64,000 bases of DNA from Bacteroidota bacterium (lineage in GTDB: Bacteria > Bacteroidota > Bacteroidia > B-17B0 > Aurantibacillaceae). The stretch is taken from assembly GCA_016708845.1 (NCBI GenBank), contig JADJFB010000012.1, positions 62,001 through 126,000 on the forward strand. Direction: 5' to 3'. The notes under the pieces are model-generated. The model saw only the letters and a program-made list of their open reading frames with translations, ran no database searches and had not been told where the DNA came from. How positions within the stretch are numbered: the stretch's first letter is position 1; each line of letters begins with the position of its first letter. Positions 18,825 through 27,929 of this stretch are shown in pieces. The position numbers and the translations under genes are program-made.

Positions 18825-20611
18825 TGCTAAGTAAAATTAAAACACTATTGTGGAACAGAAAATATATATTTCTGTTTATTACTTTGTTTATTATTGTATT
18901 AACTCAGCGATTTTTAAATGATAAACAAAGAGGTTTAATGAATTCGGTTTCATCAGACGGTTTTGGATATTATTGTTATTTGCCTGCCGCGATAATTTAT
19001 CAAGATTTTAGTTATGAGTTTTATAACAAAAGTGAAAATAGAATAAATCCCTATTATCGGCCTGCAATAAGTAAATATAAAGATCGAGGAGTAAATAAAT
19101 ATTATTGTGGTACCTCAATTTGTTTATTGCCTTTTTTTTTAGTTGGAATTTTAATTTCAACAATTGCTGGTACCGATGTTAATGGCTACACTGATACTTT
19201 TTTAATGCTTGTAAGTATAGCCTCTATTATTTATTATTTATTATCTGTTTTTTTTATTTCTAAAATCGCAAAGTTTTTAAATATTTCCGAAAAAATAAGT
19301 TTGGCGGGGTGTTTAATATATTTTTTTGGAACTAATTTATTTCATTATACCATTCAGGAGCCATCAATGTCGCACATTTACTCCTTTTTTGCTGTGAGCT
19401 TATTTTTCTATCTATTTACTCGATTAATAAATGACACTTGCTCAACCAATTTTGTTTTTTTAGGATTAGCACTTGGATTAGTTTTTTTAATTAGACCGGT
19501 TAATGTAATAATCATTTTATTTACACCGTTTTTTTTCAAAAATTTTATTGGTTATTTCTACTTTCTCAAATCGATATTTCTAGGTAATTTAAAAGGATTT
19601 TTTTATTTTATTTTTTCGTCGGCAGGACTAATTTTCATTCAATTTTTATTGTACTATTTTCAAACAGGAGACTTTTTTATTGTATCTTATGAAGGAGAAA
19701 CATTTAATTTTTTGAAACCAGAATTTTTTAATGTTTTATTTAGTTATAAAAAAGGCTTGTTATTGTATGTGCCAATATTGTTTGGGGCTGTGGCATTTAT
19801 AATATTCACAAAAAATAATTGGTATAAGAAAATATTTTTCTTTTTTACAGTCGGCATTTTTCTATATATCACTTCCTCTTGGTGGTGTTGGTGGTATGGA
19901 GGGGGATTTAGTATTCGTCCGATCATAGATGTTTTGCCTATATTTATTATAACTTCGATTTTAGTATTTGAGCAGTTAACAGTGGTTAAAAGACGTCTAA
20001 TCCTTTTTGCTACTATACCTTTTCTTTTTTATAGTCAATTGATGGCCTATCAATATTCTAATCTATTAATAGAAACAGATCAAATGGACAAAGAAAAATA
20101 TTGGGACGTGTTTATGGCTACTGATTACTCCACAGTTTATGAAAATAAAAAAAACCGAATCTTAAAGGGTAAATCAATTTTCAAAACCGAATTAATTGAT
20201 TACGAAGATGATATTGCAGATAGCCGAATTGTTGATGGAGGGTATAAAAGTGAAAAAGCTTGTTTAGTTGGAAAATCAAATAATTATTCAAAAGGTCTAA
20301 GTATTACCAAAAATGATTTGAATATTGACGAATCATTTTATTTGCTTGTAGAATGTATGGTTAAAGTAAAGGATGAAGATAAAGGACTAGCTTTAGCCGT
20401 GGCTGCTACACAAAATGGAATCATGGTTGGATGGTACGTTGTATTTAAAAGTCAGTTTAAAGTCAGTGATGATGGCTGGCTTAAAATGGTTAATATTGTT
20501 GAGATAGATAAGTCATTTTTAAGTGATAATAGTGATATCAAAATTTTTGTTAACTCGAATAATGGACAAAGTTTAGTCGATGATTTAAAGTATTCAATAA
20601 TAAAAAAATAA
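18824..20611 (+). CDS. Multi-pass membrane protein, probable sugar-transfer enzyme
   Basis: 595 residues with about eleven hydrophobic helices and a soluble C-terminal domain of some 180 residues. It is a paralogue of the membrane protein at 21511-22877: both share YYGYLPA/YYCYLPA near the N-terminus, FFGTNLF followed by a helix, LIRP, the motif PEFFNVLFSYKKGLLLYVP and a tryptophan-rich WWCWWYGGGFSIRP. The layout (acidic residues in the first outer loop, SDGFGYY) recalls GT39/GT83-like lipid-linked glycosyltransferases, but I cannot assign the family with certainty. The start overlaps the scoB stop by one base, and a GT2 gene follows after 56 bases. Probably acts with the GT2 enzymes in transferring lipid-linked sugars (inference). 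Confidence 0.7.
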   Translation: MLSKIKTLLWNRKYIFLFITLFIIVLTQRFLNDKQRGLMNSVSSDGFGYYCYLPAAIIYQDFSYEFYNKSENRINPYYRPAISKYKDRGVNKYYCGTSICLLPFFLVGILISTIAGTDVNGYTDTFLMLVSIASIIYYLLSVFFISKIAKFLNISEKISLAGCLIYFFGTNLFHYTIQEPSMSHIYSFFAVSLFFYLFTRLINDTCSTNFVFLGLALGLVFLIRPVNVIIILFTPFFFKNFIGYFYFLKSIFLGNLKGFFYFIFSSAGLIFIQFLLYYFQTGDFFIVSYEGETFNFLKPEFFNVLFSYKKGLLLYVPILFGAVAFIIFTKNNWYKKIFFFFTVGIFLYITSSWWCWWYGGGFSIRPIIDVLPIFIITSILVFEQLTVVKRRLILFATIPFLFYSQLMAYQYSNLLIETDQMDKEKYWDVFMATDYSTVYENKKNRILKGKSIFKTELIDYEDDIADSRIVDGGYKSEKACLVGKSNNYSKGLSITKNDLNIDESFYLLVECMVKVKDEDKGLALAVAATQNGIMVGWYVVFKSQFKVSDDGWLKMVNIVEIDKSFLSDNSDIKIFVNSNNGQSLVDDLKYSIIKK

Positions 20612-20667
20612 GTATGGGTAATAGTATGATTTTTTTAGTTTTCAGTATTAATTAGTAAGTTTGTTTT

Positions 20668-21384
20668 ATGTTATTATCTATAATTATACCAGCCTACAAT
20701 GAAGGAAGAACTATTCATTTAATTTTGAATAAGGTTAAGGATGTTAAATTGCCTGAAGGTGTTAGAAAAGAAATTATTATTGTAAATGATTTCTCAAAGG
20801 ATAATACAGAAGAAGCCATATTAAATTATAAATCATTAAATAGCGATTTAAATATTCAATATTTTAATCATGAATTTAATAAAGGCAAAGGTGCTGCTCT
20901 TCATACTGGTATTAAGGAAGCAACAGGTGATTACTTAGTGATTCAAGATGCAGATCTTGAATATGACCCAGAAGAATACAATATATTATTGAAGCCTATC
21001 TTATTAGGGATGGCGGATATTGTATATGGTAGTCGCTTTATTGGTGGTAAACCGCATAGGATTTTATTTTTTTGGCATTCTATTGGAAACAAAGTTCTCA
21101 CTACACTATCCAATATGTTTACCAATCTGAATTTAACAGATATGGAAACATGCTACAAACTATTCAGAGCTGATATAATCAAAGGAATTTCTTTAAAAGA
21201 AAAACGATTTGGTTTTGAGCCTGAAGTAACTGCAAAGATCGCACGTATAAAAAACGTTCGTGTATATGAAGTAGGAATCTCTTATTATGGCAGAACTTAC
21301 GAAGAGGGAAAAAAAATAGGCTGGAAAGATGGGTTTAGAGCTATATATTGCATATTAAAGTATGGATTATTTGGAGCTAAATAA
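20668..21384 (+). CDS. Glycosyltransferase family 2, dolichyl-phosphate-mannose-synthase-like
   Basis: A soluble GT-A enzyme of 238 residues. SIIIPAYNEGRTIHLILN opens the fold, IIIVNDFSKDN supplies the nucleotide-binding acidic turn, KGKGAALHTGI the loop, and QDADLEYDPEEY the DXD-type metal site. YGSRFIGG and a conserved FRADIIKGISL / RFGFEPEVTAKIA stretch are typical of DPM1-like GT2 enzymes, which charge polyprenyl phosphate with a sugar. There is no transmembrane segment. It lies between two paralogous membrane proteins, consistent with supplying the lipid-linked sugar they use (inference). Confidence 0.88.
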   Translation: MLLSIIIPAYNEGRTIHLILNKVKDVKLPEGVRKEIIIVNDFSKDNTEEAILNYKSLNSDLNIQYFNHEFNKGKGAALHTGIKEATGDYLVIQDADLEYDPEEYNILLKPILLGMADIVYGSRFIGGKPHRILFFWHSIGNKVLTTLSNMFTNLNLTDMETCYKLFRADIIKGISLKEKRFGFEPEVTAKIARIKNVRVYEVGISYYGRTYEEGKKIGWKDGFRAIYCILKYGLFGAK

Positions 21385-21510
21385 GATTGGTAATTCTTTT
21401 CTTCTATCATTTTCTTTAATTTCACTAATTCTATTTATTAAGGAATTTCTAATTCTTTTTATTGGGCAATTTATTCTATTATTTAACGTTATATGTTCTA
21501 TTAGTAATTT

Positions 21511-22877
21511 GTGTTACACAATATTTCAAAATATCTTTTTCAATCAAAAGTCGTTTGGCTGCTTATTGTCATTTTTTGCATTTTAACTTTTAAACTATTT
21601 ACAAACTGGGAACAGCTCATCATCCATTCATTATGGATGTGAATCAATATTACGGTTATTTGCCAGCCTTATTCAAACAACATGATTTAACGTTTTCGGT
21701 TAACCCAAATAATGTATGGTTAACACCAACTCCTATTGGTAGGGGAGTGCCAATGGTTACTTACGGAATGAGTTTATTTTATTTGCCTTTTTATGCTATG
21801 GCCTCAGTTTTTTCAGTAACTAATAGTACGGGCTATGAACCTATTTACGCTTGGACCATTCATATTGGTTGTATTATTTATGTGTTAATAGGATTACACT
21901 TTTGCAGAAAAACGTTATTAAATTGGTTTTCTGAGAAAGTAACCTCAATAGCTTTGTTGGTAATTTTCTTCGGCACTAATTTGTTTTGTTATACTTTAAT
22001 TAATTCGGAGCTAACACACAGTATTTTATTTTTTTTGATTTCTATGTTTGTTTACTATGTTGTTAGATGGCACCAATCAAATCAAAAAAAATATTTTCTA
22101 GCTTTTTGTTTTTTATTGGGATTCATCACATTGATAAGACCAACAGAGATGAGCGTTGCCATCCTTCCTTTGTTAATTGGAGTTGCTTCTTTTAGTCAGT
22201 TTAAGGAAAAGTTCGCTACTATCATTAGCTTAAAGTATTATTTAATTATTGGAATTGTTCTATTTCTCATTCCAATTTTCCCTCAAGTATTATATTGGAA
22301 AATTCAATCAGGTCAATGGTTGTTTTTCTCTTATGGTAATAACGAACGCTTTTATTGGCTCGAACCACAATTTTTCAATGTGTTGCTTAGTTATCGAAAA
22401 GGCTGGTTGCTTTATAGCCCTTTAATGTTATTGAGTTTATTGGGCTTTGTTCAGTTATTTAAAAAGAACAAGACCATATTTTGGAGTATTATTATTTATT
22501 TTTTAATCAATTTATATTTAATTTCTGCTTGGTGGGATTGGGCATTTGGTGGTGCTTTTGGAATGAGAGCATTAGTTCAAGTGTCAGCTGTTTTAATTAT
22601 CCCTTTAGCTTATTTTATTCAGTGGTTTTTTGAAGTGATTGAATCAAAATATTTGAAAATTGCAGGTTATATCATTATTGTTTTTTTCTGTTTTCTAAAC
22701 GTATTTCAATCTAATTTATACAAACACGGCATTATCAGTTATGATGGCATGACTAAAGAAGCTTATTGGTTTACCTTTTTAAAGAAAAATTATTCTAAAG
22801 AAGATTTATTATATTTAGAAACGCTTGTAAAGCATCCTGACTATGCGGCGATGAGACAAGGAAAACGTGATGAATAA
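21511..22877 (+). CDS. Multi-pass membrane protein, probable sugar-transfer enzyme (frameshifted)
   Basis: Paralogue of the 595-residue protein at 18824-20611 but without its C-terminal soluble domain; about 455 residues when corrected. The part from 21633 onwards is in one frame (MDVNQYYGYLPALFKQHD). The missing N-terminal helix, SKVVWLLIVIFCILTFKLF, is in another frame just upstream, and a single missing A at 21611-21612 joins the two as TNWETAHHPFIM. The start is uncertain; GTG at 21511 is the first after an in-frame TAA. Shared motifs with the paralogue are FFGTNLFCYTL, FITLIRP, PQFFNVLLSYRKGWLLYSP and SAWWDWAFGGAFGMRA. It overlaps the following GT2 gene by 8 bases. Confidence 0.68.
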
Positions 22878-23613
22878 AGAGACCAATATTGCAATTATTA
22901 TTCCTTGTTATAATGAGGAGGACAATATTCTTTCACTTTATAAAGAGATTTCTTCTATTGCTAATGAGACTAGTCAATATCATATTACACCTATCTTTGT
23001 AAACGATTGTTCAACAGATAACACAAAGCAATTATTGGAAGACAATAATTTAATGCATTTAAACCTGTCTGTTAATTTAGGCATAGGAGGTGCTGTGCAA
23101 ACGGGTTTTAAATACGCGTATCTAAATGGATTTGATATCGCTATTCAAATGGATGGTGATGGTCAGCATCCACCAAGCGAATTAAATAAATTAATACTAC
23201 CAATATTAAATAATCAAACGGATGTAACCATAGGTTCAAGATATTTAACCAATGAAGGATTTCAATCCACAGCTCTTAGAAGATTTGGCATCTCTTACTT
23301 TAAATGGTTGAATAAAATATTGGTTGGTGTTGAAATTAATGATAGTACATCTGGTTATAGAGCTATTAATCAAAAAGGAATGGAAGTAATATCGGATTAT
23401 TATCCAGATGAATATCCTGAGCCAGAATCCATTATTCTATTTGCTTTAAAGAATTTGAAAATGATAGAGGCTCCCGTATTAATGCGTGAAAGGCAATCTG
23501 GAAAATCGTCGATTAGAAACTATAAAACTGTTTACTATATGTTTAAAGTAACATTAGGAACGATCTTTTTGTATATTCGTTTAAAATTTAATGGAAAACG
23601 TCATATCATATAG
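22870..23613 (+). CDS. Glycosyltransferase family 2
   Basis: A 247-residue GT-A glycosyltransferase. AIIIPCYNEEDNILSLYKE, PIFVNDCSTDNT, NLGIGGAVQTGFKYA and the metal site QMDGDGQHPP are clear GT2 polyprenyl-phosphate-type signatures, followed by IGSRYLTNEG and SGYRAINQKG. ATG 22870 is preferred over the GTG one codon upstream. The start lies inside the end of the membrane protein gene and its own end overlaps the DUF2304 gene by 23 bases, so the three are translated as a tight unit. GT2 plus DUF2304 is a pairing known from many genomes. Confidence 0.9.
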   Translation: MNKETNIAIIIPCYNEEDNILSLYKEISSIANETSQYHITPIFVNDCSTDNTKQLLEDNNLMHLNLSVNLGIGGAVQTGFKYAYLNGFDIAIQMDGDGQHPPSELNKLILPILNNQTDVTIGSRYLTNEGFQSTALRRFGISYFKWLNKILVGVEINDSTSGYRAINQKGMEVISDYYPDEYPEPESIILFALKNLKMIEAPVLMRERQSGKSSIRNYKTVYYMFKVTLGTIFLYIRLKFNGKRHII

Positions 23614-23959
23614 ATTACAAATTATTGCTATTGTTACAGCATTAATTTTTATGTTTTTTATTTTTAGATTAATCGCTAAAGGTAAATTACGAGAAGAGTA
23701 TTCTTTTATCTGGATCGTTTGTACAGCATTACTTTTATTATTTGCAGTTTGGAGAGATGGATTAGATGTGATTGCCAAACTACTTGGGATTTATTATGCA
23801 CCATCTTTGATTTTTTTAGGCGCCATTTTCGCTATTGTCGTTTTCTTAGTTCATTTATCTGTTGTCAACTCAAAACAACATAAACAAATTAAGGATTTGG
23901 CTCAAGAAATGGCTTTGCTAAAAGAAAAGTTAGAAGCAAAACAAAAAGAAAAACAATAA
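23591..23959 (+). CDS. DUF2304 membrane protein
   Basis: 122 residues with three hydrophobic helices (about 9-28, 40-54 and 69-90) and a charged coiled-coil tail (KQHKQIKDLAQEMALLKEKL and on). The pattern, with EYSFIWIVCTALLLLFAVW in the second helix, is that of DUF2304. These small proteins are commonly encoded next to GT2 enzymes and probably tether or regulate them; their biochemical role is not established. It is the last gene of the plus-strand sugar block and converges on wecB 3 bases away. Confidence 0.82.
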   Translation: MENVISYRLQIIAIVTALIFMFFIFRLIAKGKLREEYSFIWIVCTALLLLFAVWRDGLDVIAKLLGIYYAPSLIFLGAIFAIVVFLVHLSVVNSKQHKQIKDLAQEMALLKEKLEAKQKEKQ

Positions 23960-23961
23960 TT

Positions 23962-25107
23962 TTATAAATTCCCCTTTATTTCCCCGCAAATAAATTCAGC
24001 CGCTTTCCCATCTCCATATAATTTTGGGAATTGCATATCTGATTTAGAGGTTAGTGTTTTAAAAGCTTCAATTATCTTTTGTTCGTTGGCATCTGTAATA
24101 ATAGCCGTACCACATTCTACTAATTCTACCCATTCCGTTTCAGGACGTAAAATAACGCAAGTTTTTTCAAAATAAAATGCCTCTTTTTGCACGCCGCCAC
24201 TGTCGGTCATTACTATTTTGCAGTTTTTTTCTAAAGCAATCATTTCTAAAAACGACACTGGTTCAATGATTTTAAAATGGGCACTTGCTTTAATTTTCTG
24301 ATGTAACTCTTGATCTAAATTAAACTCTAATAATTTTGCAGTGCGAGGATGAAGTGGTAATAAAACGTCTAGTTTATTTTCTTCACTTATTTTATATAAA
24401 GCAGTAAACAAGGCATTTAATCTAATGGGTTCATCCGTATTGTTATTACGATGAATGGTTGCTAAAATGAAATTATTTTTTTGTAAGTCATGTTTAGCAA
24501 TTATTGTTGTTTTTTGTTCAGCTACTTCGCTAAAATGTAAACTATTATCATACATCACATCGCCACTATGATATATTTTAGGATTGTTAGCATTATAAGG
24601 CTTGACATTATTCGCTTTAAAGCCTTCATTCAACAAATTTTGAAAACCAGTTTTTGTTGGTGAAAATAACAATGTAGAAACGTGGTCGCACATAATACGA
24701 TTGACTTCTTCGGGCATAGCTTTATTAAAGGAACGTAAGCCAGCTTCGATGTGCACTACTGGCACATGAATTTTACTAGCAGCAATAGCGCCTGCTAATG
24801 TTGAGTTTGTATCTCCATATAATACAATTGCATTTGGTTTCTCGTTCACTAAAATTTCTTCAATACCAGCAATCATCGTGGCTGTTTGTTTTCCATGGCT
24901 ACCACTACCTACATTTAAATTATAGTTTGGCACTGGTATTCCTAATTCATCAAAAAACACTTGACTCATATTCTCATCATAATGCTGTCCTGTATGAACT
25001 ATAATTTCAGTAATATCATTCGAAAATTTATTTTTAATGGCTCTGCTTAAAGCGGCTGCTTTAATAATTTGAGGTCTTGCACCAATAATGGTTACTATCT
25101 TAATCAT
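23962..25107 (-). CDS. wecB: UDP-N-acetylglucosamine 2-epimerase (non-hydrolysing)
   Basis: A 381-residue cytoplasmic enzyme interconverting UDP-GlcNAc and UDP-ManNAc for surface polysaccharide synthesis. IGARPQIIKAAALSRAI, HTGQHYDENMSQVFFDEL, YGDTNSTLAGAIAA, HIEAGLRSFNKAMPEEVNR, ATIHRNNNTDEP, LPLHPRT and MTDSGGVQKEAFYF are the family motifs. RPETEWVELVECG closes the active site. The start is ATG at 25107. It lies 22 bases downstream of radC, on the same strand. The neighbouring glycosyltransferases on the other strand may use its product (inference). Confidence 0.95.
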   Translation of the reverse strand: MIKIVTIIGARPQIIKAAALSRAIKNKFSNDITEIIVHTGQHYDENMSQVFFDELGIPVPNYNLNVGSGSHGKQTATMIAGIEEILVNEKPNAIVLYGDTNSTLAGAIAASKIHVPVVHIEAGLRSFNKAMPEEVNRIMCDHVSTLLFSPTKTGFQNLLNEGFKANNVKPYNANNPKIYHSGDVMYDNSLHFSEVAEQKTTIIAKHDLQKNNFILATIHRNNNTDEPIRLNALFTALYKISEENKLDVLLPLHPRTAKLLEFNLDQELHQKIKASAHFKIIEPVSFLEMIALEKNCKIVMTDSGGVQKEAFYFEKTCVILRPETEWVELVECGTAIITDANEQKIIEAFKTLTSKSDMQFPKLYGDGKAAEFICGEIKGNL

Positions 25108-25129
25108 AACTTTTATGTTACCAAATTAT

Positions 25130-25828
25130 TTATAATCCTTCGTCCGCAAAACTTAAATACGCTTGGTCACCTATAATTAAATGGTCCTGTAAGCTTATAT
25201 CAATGAGTTTTGCAGCTTCTTTTATTTTTTTAGTTAAGTAAATATCTTCCTGGCTTGGTTTTAGATTACCCGAAGGATGATTGTGGGCCAAGATAATGGA
25301 ACTCGCTAAACATTCAATAGCAGGTTTTAAAATTAGCCGAACATCCACCACGGTGCCACTGATTCCGCCTCTACTAATGCATTCTGTTTTAATCACACTA
25401 TTGCTTCTGCTCATAAACAACACCCAAAATTCTTCGTGAGGCAAATCAGATAGTTTTGATTTTAAAATTGCATAGGCACTTTTCGATGATGTGATTTTTG
25501 TTTTCTCGTCAATCGATTCGTCCGTTCGTCTTCTGCCTATTTCTAAGGCTGCCGCAATCGTAACCGCTTTTGCTTCTCCAACACCTTTAAATTTCTTTAA
25601 ATCGTTTAATTGCAATTTAGCTAGCTCATTAATCGAATTTTTGTTTTCTTTTAAAATACGTTGCGCTAATTGAACCGCCGTTTCATTTCTATTGCCTGAA
25701 GCTAAAAGAATAGCTAAAAGTTCAGCATCAGAAAGTGATTGCCTTCCTTTAGTTACTAATTTCTCTCTTGGCCTGTCGTCTTCAGCCCAAGATTTGATAG
25801 TTAAATGTTTATGTTGAGATTCTTCCAA
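25130..25828 (-). CDS. radC: DNA repair protein RadC (JAMM domain)
   Basis: About 232 residues. The N-terminal TIKSWAEDDRPREKL is the typical RadC opening, a helix-hairpin-helix (LKKFKGVGEAKAVTIAAALE) follows, and the MPN/JAMM metalloprotease-like site is AHNHPSGNLKPSQED (His, His, Ser, Asp). Despite its name, a repair role for RadC is not well supported. The open frame extends upstream to an ATG at 25918, but that would overlap the divergent MFS gene; TTG at 25828 gives the usual family length and is preceded by an AAGGA-like ribosome site about 15 bases upstream. The start remains uncertain. Confidence 0.88.
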   Translation of the reverse strand: MEESQHKHLTIKSWAEDDRPREKLVTKGRQSLSDAELLAILLASGNRNETAVQLAQRILKENKNSINELAKLQLNDLKKFKGVGEAKAVTIAAALEIGRRRTDESIDEKTKITSSKSAYAILKSKLSDLPHEEFWVLFMSRSNSVIKTECISRGGISGTVVDVRLILKPAIECLASSIILAHNHPSGNLKPSQEDIYLTKKIKEAAKLIDISLQDHLIIGDQAYLSFADEGL

Positions 25829-25880
25829 TACGTTTGTAATATCCTTTAAAATTAATGTTTTTTCATAAAATTTAAAATAA

Positions 25881-25888
25881 TACTTTTG
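25881..25888 (+). promoter_or_regulatory. -7 box of the MFS transporter gene
   Basis: TACTTTTG fits TAnnTTTG exactly, only 6 bases before the ATG at 25895. If used, the mRNA would be leaderless or nearly so. A clear -33 element was not found. Confidence 0.4.
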
Positions 25889-25894
25889 TAACCA

Positions 25895-27148
25895 ATGTCT
25901 TTCTCTAGTTCCATTCAAATATTAAAGCACAAAGAATTTAGGTTATTTGTATTGGCTCGGTTTTTTTTAACGCTTGCCATACAAATGCAAATGAGTACTA
26001 TTAATTTGCAAATTTATTATGAGTACTCAAAAGAAGAAATTATATTAGGAATGATAGGTTTAACAGAGGCTTTACCTTTTATTGCCACTTCCTTTTTCTC
26101 GGGACACATTGCAGATATTATTAGTAGAAGAAGAATTTTATTGATTGGCTGTACCGCATTATTACTAGGTTCTTTGTTTTTATTTGGGTTTAGCAATTCA
26201 TTATTTACTTGGGTTCATAGCTTTGGCATGTACGCTTTGTTTGCCGTAGTTTTTGTATTTGGCATTATTCGTTCATTTTTGGCTGTTAGCACACATCCTT
26301 TTATGAGTCAGATTATTCCTCGCGAATTATATACTCAATCGGCAACATGGAATAGCACAGCTTGGCATATAGGCTCTATTTTAGGGCCTGTCATAGCAGG
26401 CTTATTGTATGGATATAATCATTCCTTTCATGCCAATTGGTGCTATGGCATTACATGTGTTTTATTTGTATGTGCTTTAGTCTGTTTTGGCTTAATCAAA
26501 TCAAAGCCAATGCCTGCTAAAACTAAAGATGAAACGTTTATGGAAAGCATGACGGTTGGTGTAAAATTCGTATTTAAAAACAAATTGGTTTTAAGCGCTC
26601 TGTCTCTTGATTTATTTGCGGTATTATTTGGTGGCGCTGTTGCTTTAGTTCCAGCTTTTACTGATAAAATTTTACATTTAGGTCCAGAGGCCTATGGTTT
26701 ATTAAGAACGGCTCCAGCCGTTGGAGCGGTATTAATGGCATTTTATATGACTGTTAATCCACCCGCTAAAAATGCTGGCATTAGTTTATTATTAGGTGTA
26801 GCAGCTTTTGGTTTGTTTACTATATTTTTTGCATTTAGTACTAATTATTGGTTAGCATTCTCCATGTTGTTATTTACAGGAGCGTTTGACAATATTAGTG
26901 TAGTTGTGCGACATAGTATTTTACAATTAAGTACTCCGGATGAAATGCGAGGACGAGTAGCGGCAGTTAATAGTATTTTTATTGGAAGTAGTAACGAGAT
27001 TGGTGCTTTTGAATCAGGAGTAGCGGCAAGATTAATGGGTTTAGTTCCATCTATTGCTTTTGGTGGTGCGATGACAATTTTGGTGGTATTAGGAGTTCAT
27101 AAACTAAATCCAAAATTAAAAGATTTAGATATTACTAAATTAGAATAA
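25895..27148 (+). CDS. MFS transporter, EntS-like
   Basis: A 417-residue, 12-helix major facilitator. The loop between helices 2 and 3 has the MFS motif A form SGHIADIISRRRILL (Gly, Asp, Arg). A second copy-like motif near residue 340, TPDEMRGRVAAVNSIFIG, is characteristic of the enterobactin-exporter EntS / multidrug type. The role is presumably efflux; the substrate is unknown. A -7 box sits just before the ATG. Its stop and the ATG of the next gene overlap by one base (TAATG). Confidence 0.85.
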   Translation: MSFSSSIQILKHKEFRLFVLARFFLTLAIQMQMSTINLQIYYEYSKEEIILGMIGLTEALPFIATSFFSGHIADIISRRRILLIGCTALLLGSLFLFGFSNSLFTWVHSFGMYALFAVVFVFGIIRSFLAVSTHPFMSQIIPRELYTQSATWNSTAWHIGSILGPVIAGLLYGYNHSFHANWCYGITCVLFVCALVCFGLIKSKPMPAKTKDETFMESMTVGVKFVFKNKLVLSALSLDLFAVLFGGAVALVPAFTDKILHLGPEAYGLLRTAPAVGAVLMAFYMTVNPPAKNAGISLLLGVAAFGLFTIFFAFSTNYWLAFSMLLFTGAFDNISVVVRHSILQLSTPDEMRGRVAAVNSIFIGSSNEIGAFESGVAARLMGLVPSIAFGGAMTILVVLGVHKLNPKLKDLDITKLE

Positions 27149-27927
27149 TGAAAGATCATTTGAAGGATGTAAAAGAGTTATTAGATGAAAAATATTTTCA
27201 ATTCAATAATACATCCTTTATTGAAACAGATCCTATTTCTATTCCCCATCAGTTTTCTAAAAAAGAAGATATTGAAATTGCTTCGTTATTAGTTGCTACT
27301 ATTGCATGGGGACAACGCACCTCTATTATTAATAACGGGCACAAATTAATGCGTTTAATGAACGATGAGCCTCATGATTTTATTTTAAATTTCTCAAAAA
27401 AAGACGCCTTGAGATTTGAAGGATTTGTTCATCGTACGTTTAATTCAACAGATTGTGTTTTCTTTTTAAATTCATTAAAACATATTTATAAAAAACATGG
27501 CGGTTTAGAAGCTGCTTTCTCAACTGATTTTTCGAGTAAAGAAACAGACGTGAAAAATGCTATTACAAATTTTAGAGCACTTTTTTTAAATACAGAACAT
27601 CAATCTCGAAGCGAAAAACATATTTCTAATCCTTCAGCAAAATCAAGCGCTAAACGTTTATGTATGTTTTTGAGATGGATGGTGCGTAAAGATAAAAACG
27701 GTGTTGATTTTGGCATTTGGAAGTCAATTAAGCCAGCGCAGTTGTGTTTACCTTTAGATTTACATACAGGAAACGTGAGTCGTAAATTAGGTTTATTAAA
27801 TCGCACTCAAAACGATTGGCAAGCGGTGGAAGAGATTACCTATGTTTTAAGAAACTTCGATAGAAATGACCCCATCAAATACGATTTCTCTTTATTTGGA
27901 TTAGGCGCTTTTGAAGGGTTTAGATAA
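27148..27927 (+). CDS. TIGR02757 (DUF2400) family protein
   Basis: A 259-residue protein. The pattern DPISIPHQFSKKEDIEIASL, TIAWGQRTSIINNG, RTFNSTDCVFFL, SSAKRLCMFLRWMVRKD, LCLPLDLHTGNVSRKLGLL and DPIKYDFSLFGLGAFEG is that of TIGR02757, a conserved family in Bacteroidota and other phyla with no firmly proven function; the helical architecture hints at nucleic-acid or base-excision-like proteins (inference). It is translationally coupled to the MFS gene and converges on the OmpA gene 3 bases away. Confidence 0.85.
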   Translation: MKDHLKDVKELLDEKYFQFNNTSFIETDPISIPHQFSKKEDIEIASLLVATIAWGQRTSIINNGHKLMRLMNDEPHDFILNFSKKDALRFEGFVHRTFNSTDCVFFLNSLKHIYKKHGGLEAAFSTDFSSKETDVKNAITNFRALFLNTEHQSRSEKHISNPSAKSSAKRLCMFLRWMVRKDKNGVDFGIWKSIKPAQLCLPLDLHTGNVSRKLGLLNRTQNDWQAVEEITYVLRNFDRNDPIKYDFSLFGLGAFEGFR

Positions 27928-27929
27928 AT

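Noticed and set aside
21362..21586. Hydrophobic 74-codon frame after the first GT2 gene
   Set aside because: Begins inside the GT2 gene and overlaps the true N-terminal helix of the next gene in another frame; AT-rich DNA easily yields hydrophobic frames.
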